In this document: positions 1 through 7,763 of the stretch, piece by piece | Numbering within the stretch: position 1 is the stretch's first letter | Layout of the letters: each line of letters opens with the position of its first letter | Source: SZUA-378 sp036652815 | GTDB taxonomy: Bacteria > Bacillota > Clostridia > Lachnospirales > Lachnospiraceae | NCBI GenBank assembly: GCA_036652815.1 | Contig: JAVVVE010000026.1 | Coordinates: forward strand, 1-31,715 | Reading direction: 5' to 3' | DNA: 31,715 bases | Program-made: the position numbers and the translations under genes | The notes under the pieces: generated by a model | What the model saw: only the letters and a program-made list of their open reading frames with translations | The model's database searches: none | What the model was told of the DNA's origin: nothing

Positions 1-392
1 GTGATCCAATTGCAGATATGCTTACAAGAATCCGTAATGCAAATACTGCGAAACATGATACAGTTGATGTACCGATGTCTAAGATGAAACTGGCTATTGC
101 TAAGATTCTGTTGGATGAAGGATACATTAAGAAATATGATATTATTGAAGATGGTGAGTTCAAGACAATCCATATCACATTGAAATATGGTGCAGACAAG
201 AGCGAGAAAATCATCACGGGTCTCAAGAGAATCTCAAAACCGGGACTTCGAGTATACGCTAATAAAGAAGAACTTCCTAAGGTTCTTGGTGGACTTGGTG
301 TAGCAATTATTTCAACCAATGAAGGTGTTGTAACTGATAAAGAAGCTAGAAAACTTAACGTAGGCGGAGAAGTATTAGCTTTCGTTTGGTAA
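1..392 (+). CDS. rpsH: 30S ribosomal protein S8 (5' partial)
   Basis: Small-subunit protein that binds the central domain of 16S rRNA and, in many bacteria, represses the spc operon. The frame is open from the first base of the window: five codons (DPIAD) precede the internal Met at base 18, which matches the usual S8 start (a few residues, then DPIADMLTRIRNA). The true start therefore lies just left of the window. The C-terminal S8 signature (STNEGVVTDKEA, then GGEVLAFVW) is intact. The stop is 15 bases before rplF, consistent with one spc-type transcript. Only the extreme N-terminus is missing, so identity is secure. Confidence 0.97.
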   Translation, partial: DPIADMLTRIRNANTAKHDTVDVPMSKMKLAIAKILLDEGYIKKYDIIEDGEFKTIHITLKYGADKSEKIITGLKRISKPGLRVYANKEELPKVLGGLGVAIISTNEGVVTDKEARKLNVGGEVLAFVW

Positions 393-407
393 GAAGGAGG
401 TACGGGC

Positions 408-950
408 ATGTCACGTATAGGAAGAATGCCAATCGCAATTCCGGCAGGAGTAACTGTGGAACTTGCAGAAAATAATAAAGTGACTGTAACAGGTCCTAAA
501 GGAACACTGGAAAGAGTGTTACCGGCAGAAATGGAAATTAAAATTGAAGGTGCAGAAGCACTGGTAGTAAGACCAAACGATTTAAAGAAGATGAAATCTT
601 TACATGGTTTGACCAGAACACTACTTAACAATATGATAATTGGTGTTACAGATGGTTATGAGAAGAAGCTGGAAGTAAACGGTGTTGGATATAAAGTCGC
701 TAAATCCGGTAATACATTAACCTTGTCATTAGGATATTCACATCCGGTTATTATGACAGACCCTGATGGAGTTGAAACAGTTCTTGAGGGTCAGAACCTC
801 ATTGTCGTAAAAGGCATTGATAAAGAAAAAGTTGGCCAATTCGCCGCTGAGATCAGAGATAAGAGAAGACCTGAACCTTACAAGGGAAAAGGTATTAAAT
901 ATACTGACGAAGTGATCAGACGTAAAGTTGGTAAGACAGGTAAAAAATAG
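408..950 (+). CDS. rplF: 50S ribosomal protein L6
   Basis: Large-subunit protein near the base of the L7/L12 stalk and the sarcin-ricin loop, contacting 23S rRNA. The 180-aa product begins MSRIGRMPIAIPAGV and carries the C-terminal L6 signature RDKRRPEPYKGKGIKY, followed by a basic tail ending GKTGKK. The length is normal for bacterial L6. An AAGGAGG ribosome binding site sits a few bases before the ATG. It lies between rpsH and rplR, as in nearly all bacterial spc operons. Confidence 0.98.
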   Translation: MSRIGRMPIAIPAGVTVELAENNKVTVTGPKGTLERVLPAEMEIKIEGAEALVVRPNDLKKMKSLHGLTRTLLNNMIIGVTDGYEKKLEVNGVGYKVAKSGNTLTLSLGYSHPVIMTDPDGVETVLEGQNLIVVKGIDKEKVGQFAAEIRDKRRPEPYKGKGIKYTDEVIRRKVGKTGKK

Positions 951-966
951 ATAAGGAGAGTAGAAA

Positions 967-1335
967 ATGGTTAACAAAGAATCCAGACAAAAAGTTAGAG
1001 TTAAAAAGCACTTGAAAATTCGTAACCGTTTCAGTGGCACAGCCCAGAGACCTCGTTTAGCAGTGTTTAGAAGTAATAATCATATGTATGCTCAAATTAT
1101 TGACGATACGCTTGGACGTACTTTAGTTGCAGCTTCCACACTTGAAAAAGATGTGAAGGCAGAACTTGAGAAAACCAATAACGTTGATGCAGCAGCATAT
1201 TTAGGCACATTAATTGCTAAAAGAGCAGTTGAAAAAGGTATTAAAGCAGTTGTTTTTGATAGAGGCGGCTTTGTATATCAAGGTAAAGTAGCAGCCGTAG
1301 CCGATGCAGCGAGAGCAGCAGGCTTGGAATTCTAG
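967..1335 (+). CDS. rplR: 50S ribosomal protein L18
   Basis: 5S rRNA-binding protein of the large subunit central protuberance. The 122-aa product has the basic N-terminus (MVNKESRQKVRVKKHLKIRN), the RLAVFRSNNHMYAQIIDD strand typical of L18, and the C-terminal FDRGGFVYQGKVAAVADAAR segment. Length is standard. A ribosome binding site (AAGGAGAG) precedes the ATG, 16 bases after the rplF stop. The next gene, rpsE, starts 19 bases downstream. Confidence 0.98.
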   Translation: MVNKESRQKVRVKKHLKIRNRFSGTAQRPRLAVFRSNNHMYAQIIDDTLGRTLVAASTLEKDVKAELEKTNNVDAAAYLGTLIAKRAVEKGIKAVVFDRGGFVYQGKVAAVADAARAAGLEF

Positions 1336-1354
1336 AAAAGGAGGAGTAAATCAC

Positions 1355-1864
1355 ATGAAACGTACAATCATTGATGCCAGTAATTTGGAATTAACAGAAC
1401 GCGTAGTTTCCATTAAACGTGTAACTAAGGTTGTAAAAGGTGGTCGTAACTTCCGATTCACTGCTTTAGTTGTAGTAGGAGATGGTAACGGTCACGTAGG
1501 TGCCGGTCTTGGTAAAGCAACAGAGATCCCTGAAGCAATCCGTAAGGGAAAAGAAGATGCAGCTAAGAAGCTTGTCAGCGTAGCGTTAGATGAGAATAAT
1601 AGTATCAGCCATGATTTGATTGGTAAATTCGGCAGTGCAGCTGTGCTGTTAAAGAAAGCTCCGGATGGTACCGGTGTTATCGCAGGAGGTCCTGCACGTA
1701 GTGTATGCGAACTCGCAGGGATTAAGAATATCCGTACCAAATCAATGGGTTCTAATAACAAACAAAACGTAGTAATTGCCACAATTGATGGATTAAGTCA
1801 ATTAAAAACTCCAGAAGAGGTAGCTAAGAACCGTGGTAAATCAGTCGACGAGATTTTGAGCTAA
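1355..1864 (+). CDS. rpsE: 30S ribosomal protein S5
   Basis: Small-subunit protein important for translational accuracy and for the mRNA entry site. I place the start at the ATG at 1355 (MKRTIIDASNLELTERVV) because AAAGGAGGAG lies just upstream; the in-frame ATG at 1304 is inside rplR and has no such site. The product is 169 aa, with the S5 N-terminal RNA-binding domain (RVTKVVKGGRNFRFTALVVVG, then GHVGAGLGKA) and the C-terminal fold (GTGVIAGGPARSVCELAGI, then GSNNKQNVV). It is packed tightly in the spc operon. Confidence 0.97.
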   Translation: MKRTIIDASNLELTERVVSIKRVTKVVKGGRNFRFTALVVVGDGNGHVGAGLGKATEIPEAIRKGKEDAAKKLVSVALDENNSISHDLIGKFGSAAVLLKKAPDGTGVIAGGPARSVCELAGIKNIRTKSMGSNNKQNVVIATIDGLSQLKTPEEVAKNRGKSVDEILS

Positions 1865-1877
1865 GGAGGAGATTAAA

Positions 1878-2090
1878 ATGGCAGCAAAAGAACAAAACAT
1901 GTTAAAGGTTACTTTAGTAAAATCTACGATTGGTGCAGTACCGAAACATAAGTTAACGGTAAAAGCTATGGGTCTTAAGAAACTGAACAAAACAGTTATC
2001 TTACCTGATAATGATGCAACAAGAGGTATGGTTCAACAAGTTAATCATTTAGTAAAAGTAGAATCAGTATCGATGGATGCTGAAGCGTAA
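1878..2090 (+). CDS. rpmD: 50S ribosomal protein L30
   Basis: Small large-subunit protein. The 70-aa product has the L30 core: VTLVKSTIGAVPKHKLTVKA, GLKKLNKTV and a short C-terminal VNHLVKVE strand. It is slightly longer than the usual 58-60 aa because of an N-terminal MAAKEQN extension and a short tail. AAGGAGGAG lies 7-8 bases before the ATG, so the extended start is well supported. It sits between rpsE and rplO, its normal position. Confidence 0.96.
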   Translation: MAAKEQNMLKVTLVKSTIGAVPKHKLTVKAMGLKKLNKTVILPDNDATRGMVQQVNHLVKVESVSMDAEA

Positions 2091-2113
2091 TCTATAGATA
2101 AGGAGGTGTCAAT

Positions 2114-2554
2114 ATGGAATTATCAAATCTACAACCTGCAATAGGTTCCAAACAAAGTGATAATTTTAGAAGAGGTCGTGGACACGGTTCAGGCAATGGT
2201 AAAACAGCCGGTAAAGGTCACAAAGGGCAAAAAGCTCGTTCAGGAGCACCCAGAGTCGGTTTTGAAGGTGGTCAGATGCCATTATACAGACGTATTCCAA
2301 AGAGAGGGTTCACGAATAGAAATACCAAAACAATAGTTGGTATTAACTTAGTAGCTCTGGAAGGATTTGAAGATGGCAGTACAGTTAATATTACAGCACT
2401 CATCGAATCAGGAATCGTTAAAAACCCAAGAGACGGTGTTAAGATTCTCGGAAATGGAGAACTTACTAAGAAACTTACGGTTCAGGCTAATGCGTTTAGT
2501 GCAACAGCAAAAGAAAAAATCGAAGCTCTTGGTGGAACAGCAGAGGTGATTTAA
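2114..2554 (+). CDS. rplO: 50S ribosomal protein L15
   Basis: Large-subunit assembly protein. The 146-aa product has the glycine/arginine-rich N-terminal extension (RRGRGHGSGNGKTAGKGHKG) that threads into 23S rRNA, then GFEGGQMPLYRRIPKRGF, the L15 signature, and a globular C-terminus ending EALGGTAEVI. AAGGAGGTG precedes the ATG. The TAA stop overlaps the secY ATG by one base (TAATG), so secY is probably translationally coupled to it. Confidence 0.98.
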   Translation: MELSNLQPAIGSKQSDNFRRGRGHGSGNGKTAGKGHKGQKARSGAPRVGFEGGQMPLYRRIPKRGFTNRNTKTIVGINLVALEGFEDGSTVNITALIESGIVKNPRDGVKILGNGELTKKLTVQANAFSATAKEKIEALGGTAEVI

Positions 2555-3867
2555 TGCTTAAAACGTTGAAGAGTGCATTGAAAGTCAAAGAAATTAGAAA
2601 TGGTATTCTGTTTACACTGGCTATGTTAGTTGTGATTCGTTTAGGATCACAGCTACCGGTGCCGGGTGTTGACAGACACTATTTTGCCAATTGGTTTGCA
2701 GCACAGACGGGTGATACCTTTAGTTTCTTTAATGCGTTCACCGGCGGTTCATTTTTAAATATGTCTGTTCTGGCACTTAATATTACACCGTATATCACTT
2801 CTTCCATTATTATGCAATTATTAACGATTGCGATTCCTAAATTGGAAGAGATGCAAAAAGATGGTGAAGACGGAAGAAAAAAGATTGTTGCTATCACACG
2901 TTATGTAACCGTTGGATTAGCGCTTCTGGAATCAGGTGCAATGGCAATCGGATTCGGGAAACAGGGTTTACTACAAACCTATGATGCAATCAATGTAATT
3001 ACAGTCATTGCGGCACTAACGGCCGGCAGTACATTCTTAATGTGGATAGGCGAGAGAATTACAGAAAAAGGCATAGGAAATGGTATTTCTATTGTCCTGG
3101 TTATTAATATTATTTCAAGATTACCGGATGATTTGTTGGGTCTTTACACCCAGTTTATCAAAGGGCAGTCCATTGCTATCGGAGCATTAGCAGCACTCAT
3201 TATTCTGGCAATTATACTTGCAATGGTTATTATTGTTATTATTCTGAATGGTGGTGTTCGTAAGATACCGGTACAATATGCACAGAAGGTGCAAGGTCGG
3301 AAGATGGTTGGCGGACAGTCTACCAGTATTCCATTGAAGATTAACACGGCAGGTGTTATTCCGATTATCTTCGCTTCTTCTATTATGCAGTTCCCGATTA
3401 TTATCTGTTCTTTATTTGGCTATACAGGAACCGGTGTATGGGGAGAGATTTTAAAAGGATTAAATTCAGGTAACTGGTGTAAACCAAGTGCTCCGATTTA
3501 TTCCATTGGTTTGTTGGTTTATGCTATTATGGTTGTATTTTTTGCTTATTTCTATACTTCTATTACTTTTAATCCGTTAGAGATAGCAAATAATATGAAA
3601 AAGCAAGGTGGTTTTATTCCTGGGATTCGTCCTGGAAAACCAACGAGTGAGTATTTGTCAAGAATATTAAATTATATTATCTTCATTGGTGCCACAGGTC
3701 TTATTATTGTGGCAGTGATTCCATTTGTATTTAATGGTGTGTTTAATGCTTCGGTTTCCTTCGGTGGAACCAGCTTAATCATTATTGTCAGTGTAGTACT
3801 TGAGACGATCAAACAGATAGAGTCTAAGATGCTGGTACGTAATTACAAAGGTTTTTTGAATGACTAA
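2554..3867 (+). CDS. secY: Protein translocase subunit SecY
   Basis: Central channel subunit of the SecYEG translocon in the cytoplasmic membrane; it passes unfolded secretory proteins and inserts membrane proteins. The 437-aa product shows about ten hydrophobic segments, the TM1 region with GSQLPVPGVD, the plug-region stretch FFNAFTGGSFLNMSVLALNI, the long cytoplasmic loop containing GVRKIPVQYAQK, and the late loop with MKKQGGFIPGIRPGKPTSEY. These are classical SecY signatures. The start overlaps the rplO stop. A strong hairpin follows the stop, before adk. Confidence 0.98.
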   Translation: MLKTLKSALKVKEIRNGILFTLAMLVVIRLGSQLPVPGVDRHYFANWFAAQTGDTFSFFNAFTGGSFLNMSVLALNITPYITSSIIMQLLTIAIPKLEEMQKDGEDGRKKIVAITRYVTVGLALLESGAMAIGFGKQGLLQTYDAINVITVIAALTAGSTFLMWIGERITEKGIGNGISIVLVINIISRLPDDLLGLYTQFIKGQSIAIGALAALIILAIILAMVIIVIILNGGVRKIPVQYAQKVQGRKMVGGQSTSIPLKINTAGVIPIIFASSIMQFPIIICSLFGYTGTGVWGEILKGLNSGNWCKPSAPIYSIGLLVYAIMVVFFAYFYTSITFNPLEIANNMKKQGGFIPGIRPGKPTSEYLSRILNYIIFIGATGLIIVAVIPFVFNGVFNASVSFGGTSLIIIVSVVLETIKQIESKMLVRNYKGFLND

Positions 3868-3874
3868 TTAGATT

Positions 3875-3904
3875 TTGGGGCAAAGCAAGACAGCTTTGTC
3901 CCAA
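3875..3904 (+). promoter_or_regulatory. Stable hairpin between secY and adk
   Basis: A 12-bp stem (TTGGGGCAAAGC at 3875-3886 pairing with GCTTTGTCCCAA at 3893-3904, one G-U pair) encloses a 6-base loop. No run of T follows, so it does not look like a full intrinsic terminator. It may be an RNA processing site, a 3'-end stabiliser or a weak attenuator that adjusts adk relative to secY. Confidence 0.6.
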
Positions 3905-3936
3905 GATATATTATGTGAAAAAGAGGAAATATTAAA

Positions 3937-4602
3937 ATGAAAATAATTATGTTAGGTGCACCGGGTGCAGGTAAAGGCACACAAGCCGAGATGATCGCTG
4001 ATAAATACGGCGTTCCGCATATTTCGACCGGAGATATTTTTAGAACCAATATTAAAAATGGAACGGTACTTGGTATGGAAGCCAAGACATATATGGATCA
4101 GGGATTACTGGTTCCGGACGACTTAACGGTTAAGATACTGTTAGACAGAGTCGCACAGGCTGACTGCCATAATGGTTATGTGCTGGATGGATTTCCGAGA
4201 ACGATTCCACAGGCAGAAGTCTTAGAACAGGCATTAATGGATCTACAGGATCAGATTGATGTTGTAATCGATATCGCTGTTCCGGATGAGAACATTGTCA
4301 GAAGGATGTCAGGGAGGCGTGCTTGTCTTTCCTGCGGTGCAACTTATCATATAGAACATGTACCACCTAAACAAGAAGGTATTTGTGATAAATGTGGTCA
4401 GCCGTTGGTGCTTAGAGAAGATGATAAACCGCAAACGGTTCAGAATCGCTTATGCGTTTATCATGAACAGACGCAGCCACTGATAGATTTTTATACTAAG
4501 AGAAAGATTCTTAGAACAGTAGATGGAACGATAGATATGAAAGATGTATTTAAAGCAATTATAGACATCTTAGGAGATGATGCAGATGCCCATAACAATT
4601 AA
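3937..4602 (+). CDS. adk: Adenylate kinase, zinc-LID type
   Basis: Cytosolic enzyme converting ATP + AMP to two ADP. The 221-aa product begins MKIIMLGAPGAGKGTQA (P-loop GAPGAGKGT), followed by the AMP-binding STGDIFR motif and DGFPRTIPQ. The LID (about residues 126-163) is the long form with CLSC and CDKC, four cysteines arranged for one zinc, typical of Gram-positive Adk. A ribosome binding site (AGAGGAAA) precedes the ATG. Its end overlaps map by 17 bases. The secY-adk-map order is conserved in Firmicutes. Confidence 0.98.
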   Translation: MKIIMLGAPGAGKGTQAEMIADKYGVPHISTGDIFRTNIKNGTVLGMEAKTYMDQGLLVPDDLTVKILLDRVAQADCHNGYVLDGFPRTIPQAEVLEQALMDLQDQIDVVIDIAVPDENIVRRMSGRRACLSCGATYHIEHVPPKQEGICDKCGQPLVLREDDKPQTVQNRLCVYHEQTQPLIDFYTKRKILRTVDGTIDMKDVFKAIIDILGDDADAHNN

Positions 4603-5338
4603 ATCTGCAAAAGAGATTACATTGATGCGTCAGTCTTGCCACTTACTGGCTCAGGTATATGAAGACTTGGGAAAAGCAGTACAGGCAGGGATCTCTACCA
4701 AAGAGATAGACATCATTGGAGATAAATTAATCAGAAGTTATGGTGGTATTCCTAATTTCTTACATTATAATGGTTATCCGGCATCGATTTGTGTATCAGT
4801 GAATGATGAAGTCGTACATGGGATTCCCAATCACCATAATATCCTAAAGGAAGGCGATATCGTCAGTTTGGACGCAGGACTGATCTATGAGGGATACCAC
4901 TCAGATGCAGCCAGAACCTATCCTGTAGGCAAGATTAGCCCTGAGGCTACACAACTCATAGCAGTGACTAAACAGAGCTTCTTTGAGGGCATTAAGCATG
5001 CTAAAGACGGAAACCGTTTATTCGATATATCAAATGCGATAGATGCTTATGTGTCCGGATTTGGATATGGAATCGTCACAGAACTGGTAGGACATGGGAT
5101 TGGAACCAGTCTTCATGAAGATCCACAGATTCCTAATTTTGCACAACGCAGGCGTGGACCGAGGTTACAGGCAGGTATGACACTCGCAATAGAACCTATG
5201 ATTAATATAGGCAGAAGCGATGTGGAATGGTTAGAGGACGATTGGACAGTGGTGACAGAAGACGGTTCCTTGTCAGCACATTATGAGAATACGATTCTGA
5301 TTACAGACGGAGAGCCTGAGATACTGACTATGCTATAA
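4586..5338 (+). CDS. map: Methionine aminopeptidase, type I
   Basis: Removes the initiator methionine from nascent proteins in the cytosol. About 250 aa. Metal ligands are visible: two Asp in DAGLIYEGYHSDAARTY, His in GHGIGTSLHEDP, Glu in EPMINIG, and Glu in HYENTIL. Three ATGs are possible (4577, 4580, 4586). I chose 4586 (MPITIKSAKEI) because TAGGAG at 4571-4576 is correctly spaced from it and this matches the usual Map N-terminus. It overlaps the end of adk, implying coupled translation. Confidence 0.97.
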   Translation: MPITIKSAKEITLMRQSCHLLAQVYEDLGKAVQAGISTKEIDIIGDKLIRSYGGIPNFLHYNGYPASICVSVNDEVVHGIPNHHNILKEGDIVSLDAGLIYEGYHSDAARTYPVGKISPEATQLIAVTKQSFFEGIKHAKDGNRLFDISNAIDAYVSGFGYGIVTELVGHGIGTSLHEDPQIPNFAQRRRGPRLQAGMTLAIEPMINIGRSDVEWLEDDWTVVTEDGSLSAHYENTILITDGEPEILTML

Positions 5339-5364
5339 TAAAGCAGAAATGAGCGGGAGTATAT

Positions 5365-5625
5365 ATGATAGGAGAATTTGCAACTTCCATAGCCGGTCAT
5401 GATAAGAATCAACTCTATATCATAATCCGAGAAGAGAACGAATATGTTTATCTGGCAGATGGTCATCATAAGACGATAGAACATCCAAAGAAAAAAAGTC
5501 ACAAGCATATTCAACCGATTCATCACTATTCCAATGAACAGTTGACCGCTAAAATCAGAGAACATCAACTGATTTATGATGAAGAGATTAAAAGAGCAAT
5601 TAAACTATATAAACAGGTACTATGA
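5365..5625 (+). CDS. KOW-domain RNA-binding protein (L14e-like)
   Basis: An 86-aa basic protein starting MIGEFATSIAGHDKNQLYII. The beginning resembles a short KOW motif (G-x-F-A-x-S-x-A-G-H-D/R), as in the L14e-like small proteins that many clostridia encode between map and infA. A histidine/lysine-rich middle (HPKKKSHKHIQPIHH) suggests nucleic-acid or ribosome contact. Its exact function is not established. It lies 26 bases after map and 16 before infA in the same direction, so it is almost certainly in the translation operon. Confidence 0.85.
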   Translation: MIGEFATSIAGHDKNQLYIIIREENEYVYLADGHHKTIEHPKKKSHKHIQPIHHYSNEQLTAKIREHQLIYDEEIKRAIKLYKQVL

Positions 5626-5641
5626 TTGAGGAGGCGTAAGC

Positions 5642-5860
5642 ATGTCAAAAACCGATGTGATTGAAATTGAAGGTGTTGTTGTTGAAAAATTACCAAATAC
5701 GATGTTTCAGGTAGAACTTGAAAATGGACATAAAGTACTTGCTCATATCAGCGGCAAGTTAAGACAGAATTTCATCCGTATTTTACCGGGTGACAAAGTA
5801 ACTCTTGAATTATCCCCCTATGATTTATCCAAAGGAAGAATCATATGGAGAGATAAATAA
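5642..5860 (+). CDS. infA: Translation initiation factor IF-1
   Basis: Binds the 30S A site with IF-2 and IF-3 during initiation. The 72-aa product is the canonical length and is a single S1/OB fold: MSKTDVIEIEGVVVEKLPN, FQVELENGHKVLAHISGKLR, RILPGDKVTLELSPYDLSKG and the C-terminal RIIWRDK. A GAGGAGGCG ribosome binding site precedes the ATG. It sits just upstream of rpmJ, as usual, although a promoter separates the two. Confidence 0.98.
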   Translation: MSKTDVIEIEGVVVEKLPNTMFQVELENGHKVLAHISGKLRQNFIRILPGDKVTLELSPYDLSKGRIIWRDK

Positions 5861-5884
5861 AAATTGCAAACGTTATATAGATAC

Positions 5885-5913
5885 TTGCAATTGGCACAGC
5901 AGTATGATATACT
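5885..5913 (+). promoter_or_regulatory. Sigma-A-type promoter upstream of rpmJ
   Basis: TTGCAA (5885-5890), a 17-bp spacer and TATACT (5908-5913), ending 33 bases before the rpmJ start. It would let rpmJ-rpsM-rpsK-rpsD-rpoA-rplQ (the alpha operon) be transcribed independently of the spc genes. Confidence 0.6.
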
Positions 5914-5946
5914 GTAAAACGGTCTTTTTTGAAAGGAGGGTTTAAC

Positions 5947-6060
5947 GTGAAAGTTAGATCATCAGTAAAACCAATTTGCGAAAAGTGCAAAGTAATTAAG
6001 AGAAAAGGGAAAGTCAGAGTCATCTGCGAGAACCCGAAACACAAACAAAGACAGGGATAG
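5947..6060 (+). CDS. rpmJ: 50S ribosomal protein L36 (zinc-binding form)
   Basis: The smallest large-subunit protein, here 37 aa with a GTG start (VKVRSSVKPICEKCKVI). AAAGGAGGG lies just upstream and fixes that start. The zinc site is complete: C11-x2-C14, C27 and a histidine in the NPKHKQRQG tail, so this is the zinc-containing (C+) paralogue. It sits between infA and rpsM, the standard location. Confidence 0.96.
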   Translation: MKVRSSVKPICEKCKVIKRKGKVRVICENPKHKQRQG

Positions 6061-6081
6061 AACACAGGTGTACAAAATATA

Positions 6082-6188
6082 ATATACCGTAGAAAATCTA
6101 CGAGATATTACTTTTTGATACCGAGAAGTTCAAGTATCGGAGAAATCGGATTCCTGTCCGATCGGATGATTATGCAATAAGAATCATC
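6082..6188 (+). promoter_or_regulatory. Cluster of four hairpins in the rpmJ-rpsM gap
   Basis: The 204-base gap before rpsM is unusually long for this operon and holds consecutive inverted repeats: CGTAG/CTACG (6088-6092 with 6098-6102, plus an outer ATAT/ATAT), GATAC/GTATC (6117-6121 with 6134-6138), ATCGGA/TCCGAT (6145-6150 with 6157-6162) and GATGATT/AATCATC (6165-6171 with 6182-6188). None ends in a T-tract. A structured leader for alpha-operon feedback (S4 regulates this operon in several bacteria) or a processing region is plausible. I do not recognise a named RNA family. Confidence 0.5.
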
Positions 6189-6264
6189 TCAATCAATTAG
6201 TAACATGTTAACGCATTAGATGAAAACAGATTCTGATGCAACAAGAAAATGGAGGAATATTTAC

Positions 6265-6636
6265 ATGGCTCGTATTGCTGGTGTAGACTTACCAAGAGAA
6301 AAACGTGTAGAGATTGGGTTAACCTATATCTACGGTATTGGTAGAGTAAGTGCTAATATAATTTTAGCAAAAGCAAAAGTAAATCCTGACACTCGTGTTA
6401 GAGACTTAACAGATGATGAAGTTAAGAGAATCGGTGAAGCAATCACGGAATCTAATACAACAGTAGAAGGTGATTTAAGGCGAGAAGTCGCTCTTAATAT
6501 CAAGAGATTACAGGAGATTGGATGCTATCGCGGTATCCGTCACAGAAAAGGATTGCCGGTTCGTGGACAAAAGACAAAGACCAATGCCAGAACTAGAAAA
6601 GGTCCTAAGAGAACAGTTGCTAATAAGAAGAAATAA
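6265..6636 (+). CDS. rpsM: 30S ribosomal protein S13
   Basis: Head protein of the small subunit that contacts the P-site tRNA and intersubunit bridges. Start chosen at the ATG at 6265 (MARIAGVDLPREKRVEIG), preceded by GGAGGAA; an in-frame ATG at 6220 would add a non-conserved 15-residue extension with no ribosome binding site. The 123-aa product carries the helix-two-turn-helix YIYGIGRVSANIIL, the RGIRHRKGLPVRGQKTKTNA signature and a basic C-terminal tail. Confidence 0.97.
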   Translation: MARIAGVDLPREKRVEIGLTYIYGIGRVSANIILAKAKVNPDTRVRDLTDDEVKRIGEAITESNTTVEGDLRREVALNIKRLQEIGCYRGIRHRKGLPVRGQKTKTNARTRKGPKRTVANKKK

Positions 6637-6672
6637 ACAATGTGATTATAACAAGAAAGTAGGTTAGTTTAA

Positions 6673-7068
6673 ATGGCTAAAACAGTTGCAAAAAAAACAA
6701 CAAAAAAGCGTGTTAAGAAAAACGTTGAACGCGGACAAGCACATATCCAATCTTCATTTAACAATACAATTGTTACTTTGACAGATACAGAAGGAAATGC
6801 TCTTAGCTGGGCAAGTGCAGGTGGTCTTGGTTTCAGAGGTTCAAGGAAATCTACTCCTTATGCAGCACAAATGGCTGCAGAAACAGCTACAAAAGCAGCA
6901 CTCATTCACGGATTAAAATCTGTTGACGTGTTGGTGAAAGGACCTGGTTCAGGAAGAGAAGCAGCGATTCGTGCACTTCAGGCTTGTGGACTTGAGGTAA
7001 CCAGCATCAAAGACGTAACACCGGTACCACATAACGGATGTCGCCCACCAAAACGTAGAAGAGTATAG
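6673..7068 (+). CDS. rpsK: 30S ribosomal protein S11
   Basis: Platform protein of the 30S subunit, contacting the mRNA Shine-Dalgarno helix region. The 131-aa product shows a lysine-rich N-terminus, IQSSFNNTIVTLTDTEGN, SAGGLGFRGSRKSTPYAAQ, the VKGPGSGREAAIRAL signature and the terminal VTPVPHNGCRPPKRRRV. The length is standard. It follows rpsM by 36 bases. The ribosome binding site (AGAAAGTAGG) is weaker than those of its neighbours. Confidence 0.98.
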   Translation: MAKTVAKKTTKKRVKKNVERGQAHIQSSFNNTIVTLTDTEGNALSWASAGGLGFRGSRKSTPYAAQMAAETATKAALIHGLKSVDVLVKGPGSGREAAIRALQACGLEVTSIKDVTPVPHNGCRPPKRRRV

Positions 7069-7138
7069 TGAACCCACGGTGACACAAAGGAATTAGTGAG
7101 TCAGAGGATAATCTGAGAATAAATAGGAGGAAATAGAA

Positions 7139-7732
7139 ATGGCAGTTAATAGAGTTCCTGTTCTGAAAAGATGCAGAGCCTTAGGTTTAGAGCCAGCATT
7201 TTTAGGATATGACAAGAAATCAAATAGAAGTGCAAGAACTACTAGAAAGATGAGCGAGTATGGTCTCCAATTAAGAGAGAAACAAAAAGCAAAATTTATC
7301 TATGGTGTTCTTGAGAAACCTTTCAGAAATTATTACAAAAAAGCAGATAAGATGATGAAAGGTATGCCGGGTGAGAACTTAATGGTTCTTCTGGAAAGCA
7401 GACTTGATAATGTAATCTTCAGATTGGGATTAGCAAGAACAAGAAGAGAAGCAAGACAGGTTGTAGATCATAAGCATGTAACAGTAAATGGAAAAGTAGT
7501 TAATATTCCATCTTACTTAATTCAAGCCGGTGATGTAATTGCTATTAAAGAAAAAGCAAAAGGCTTACAAAGATATAAAGACATTTTAGAAGTTACTGCT
7601 GGTAGAATTGTTCCTGAATGGCTTGACATGGATAGTGAAGCATTGAAAGGAACAGTAAAAGAACTTCCTTCAAGAGAAGCAATTGATGTTCCTGTTGATG
7701 AGATGCTTATTGTCGAATTATATTCTAAATAA
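7139..7732 (+). CDS. rpsD: 30S ribosomal protein S4
   Basis: Primary 16S rRNA-binding assembly protein; in several bacteria it also represses its own operon. The 197-aa product has an S4 N-terminal domain starting MAVNRVPVLKRCRALGLEP, a single cysteine rather than the zinc-type N-terminus, and the S4 RNA-binding domain (about residues 88-150) with LESRLDNVIFRLGLARTRRE, VDHKHVTVNGK and PSYLIQAGDVI. TAGGAGGAAA precedes the ATG. It is placed before rpoA as in Gram-positive alpha operons of clostridia. Confidence 0.97.
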   Translation: MAVNRVPVLKRCRALGLEPAFLGYDKKSNRSARTTRKMSEYGLQLREKQKAKFIYGVLEKPFRNYYKKADKMMKGMPGENLMVLLESRLDNVIFRLGLARTRREARQVVDHKHVTVNGKVVNIPSYLIQAGDVIAIKEKAKGLQRYKDILEVTAGRIVPEWLDMDSEALKGTVKELPSREAIDVPVDEMLIVELYSK

Positions 7733-7763
7733 GCTAGTATATTCGTAAAGGAGGGCATTGCCA

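Noticed and set aside
738..1040. Minus-strand open frame across rplF and rplR
   Set aside because: Antisense shadow of two well-supported ribosomal genes, no ribosome binding site and no recognisable protein.
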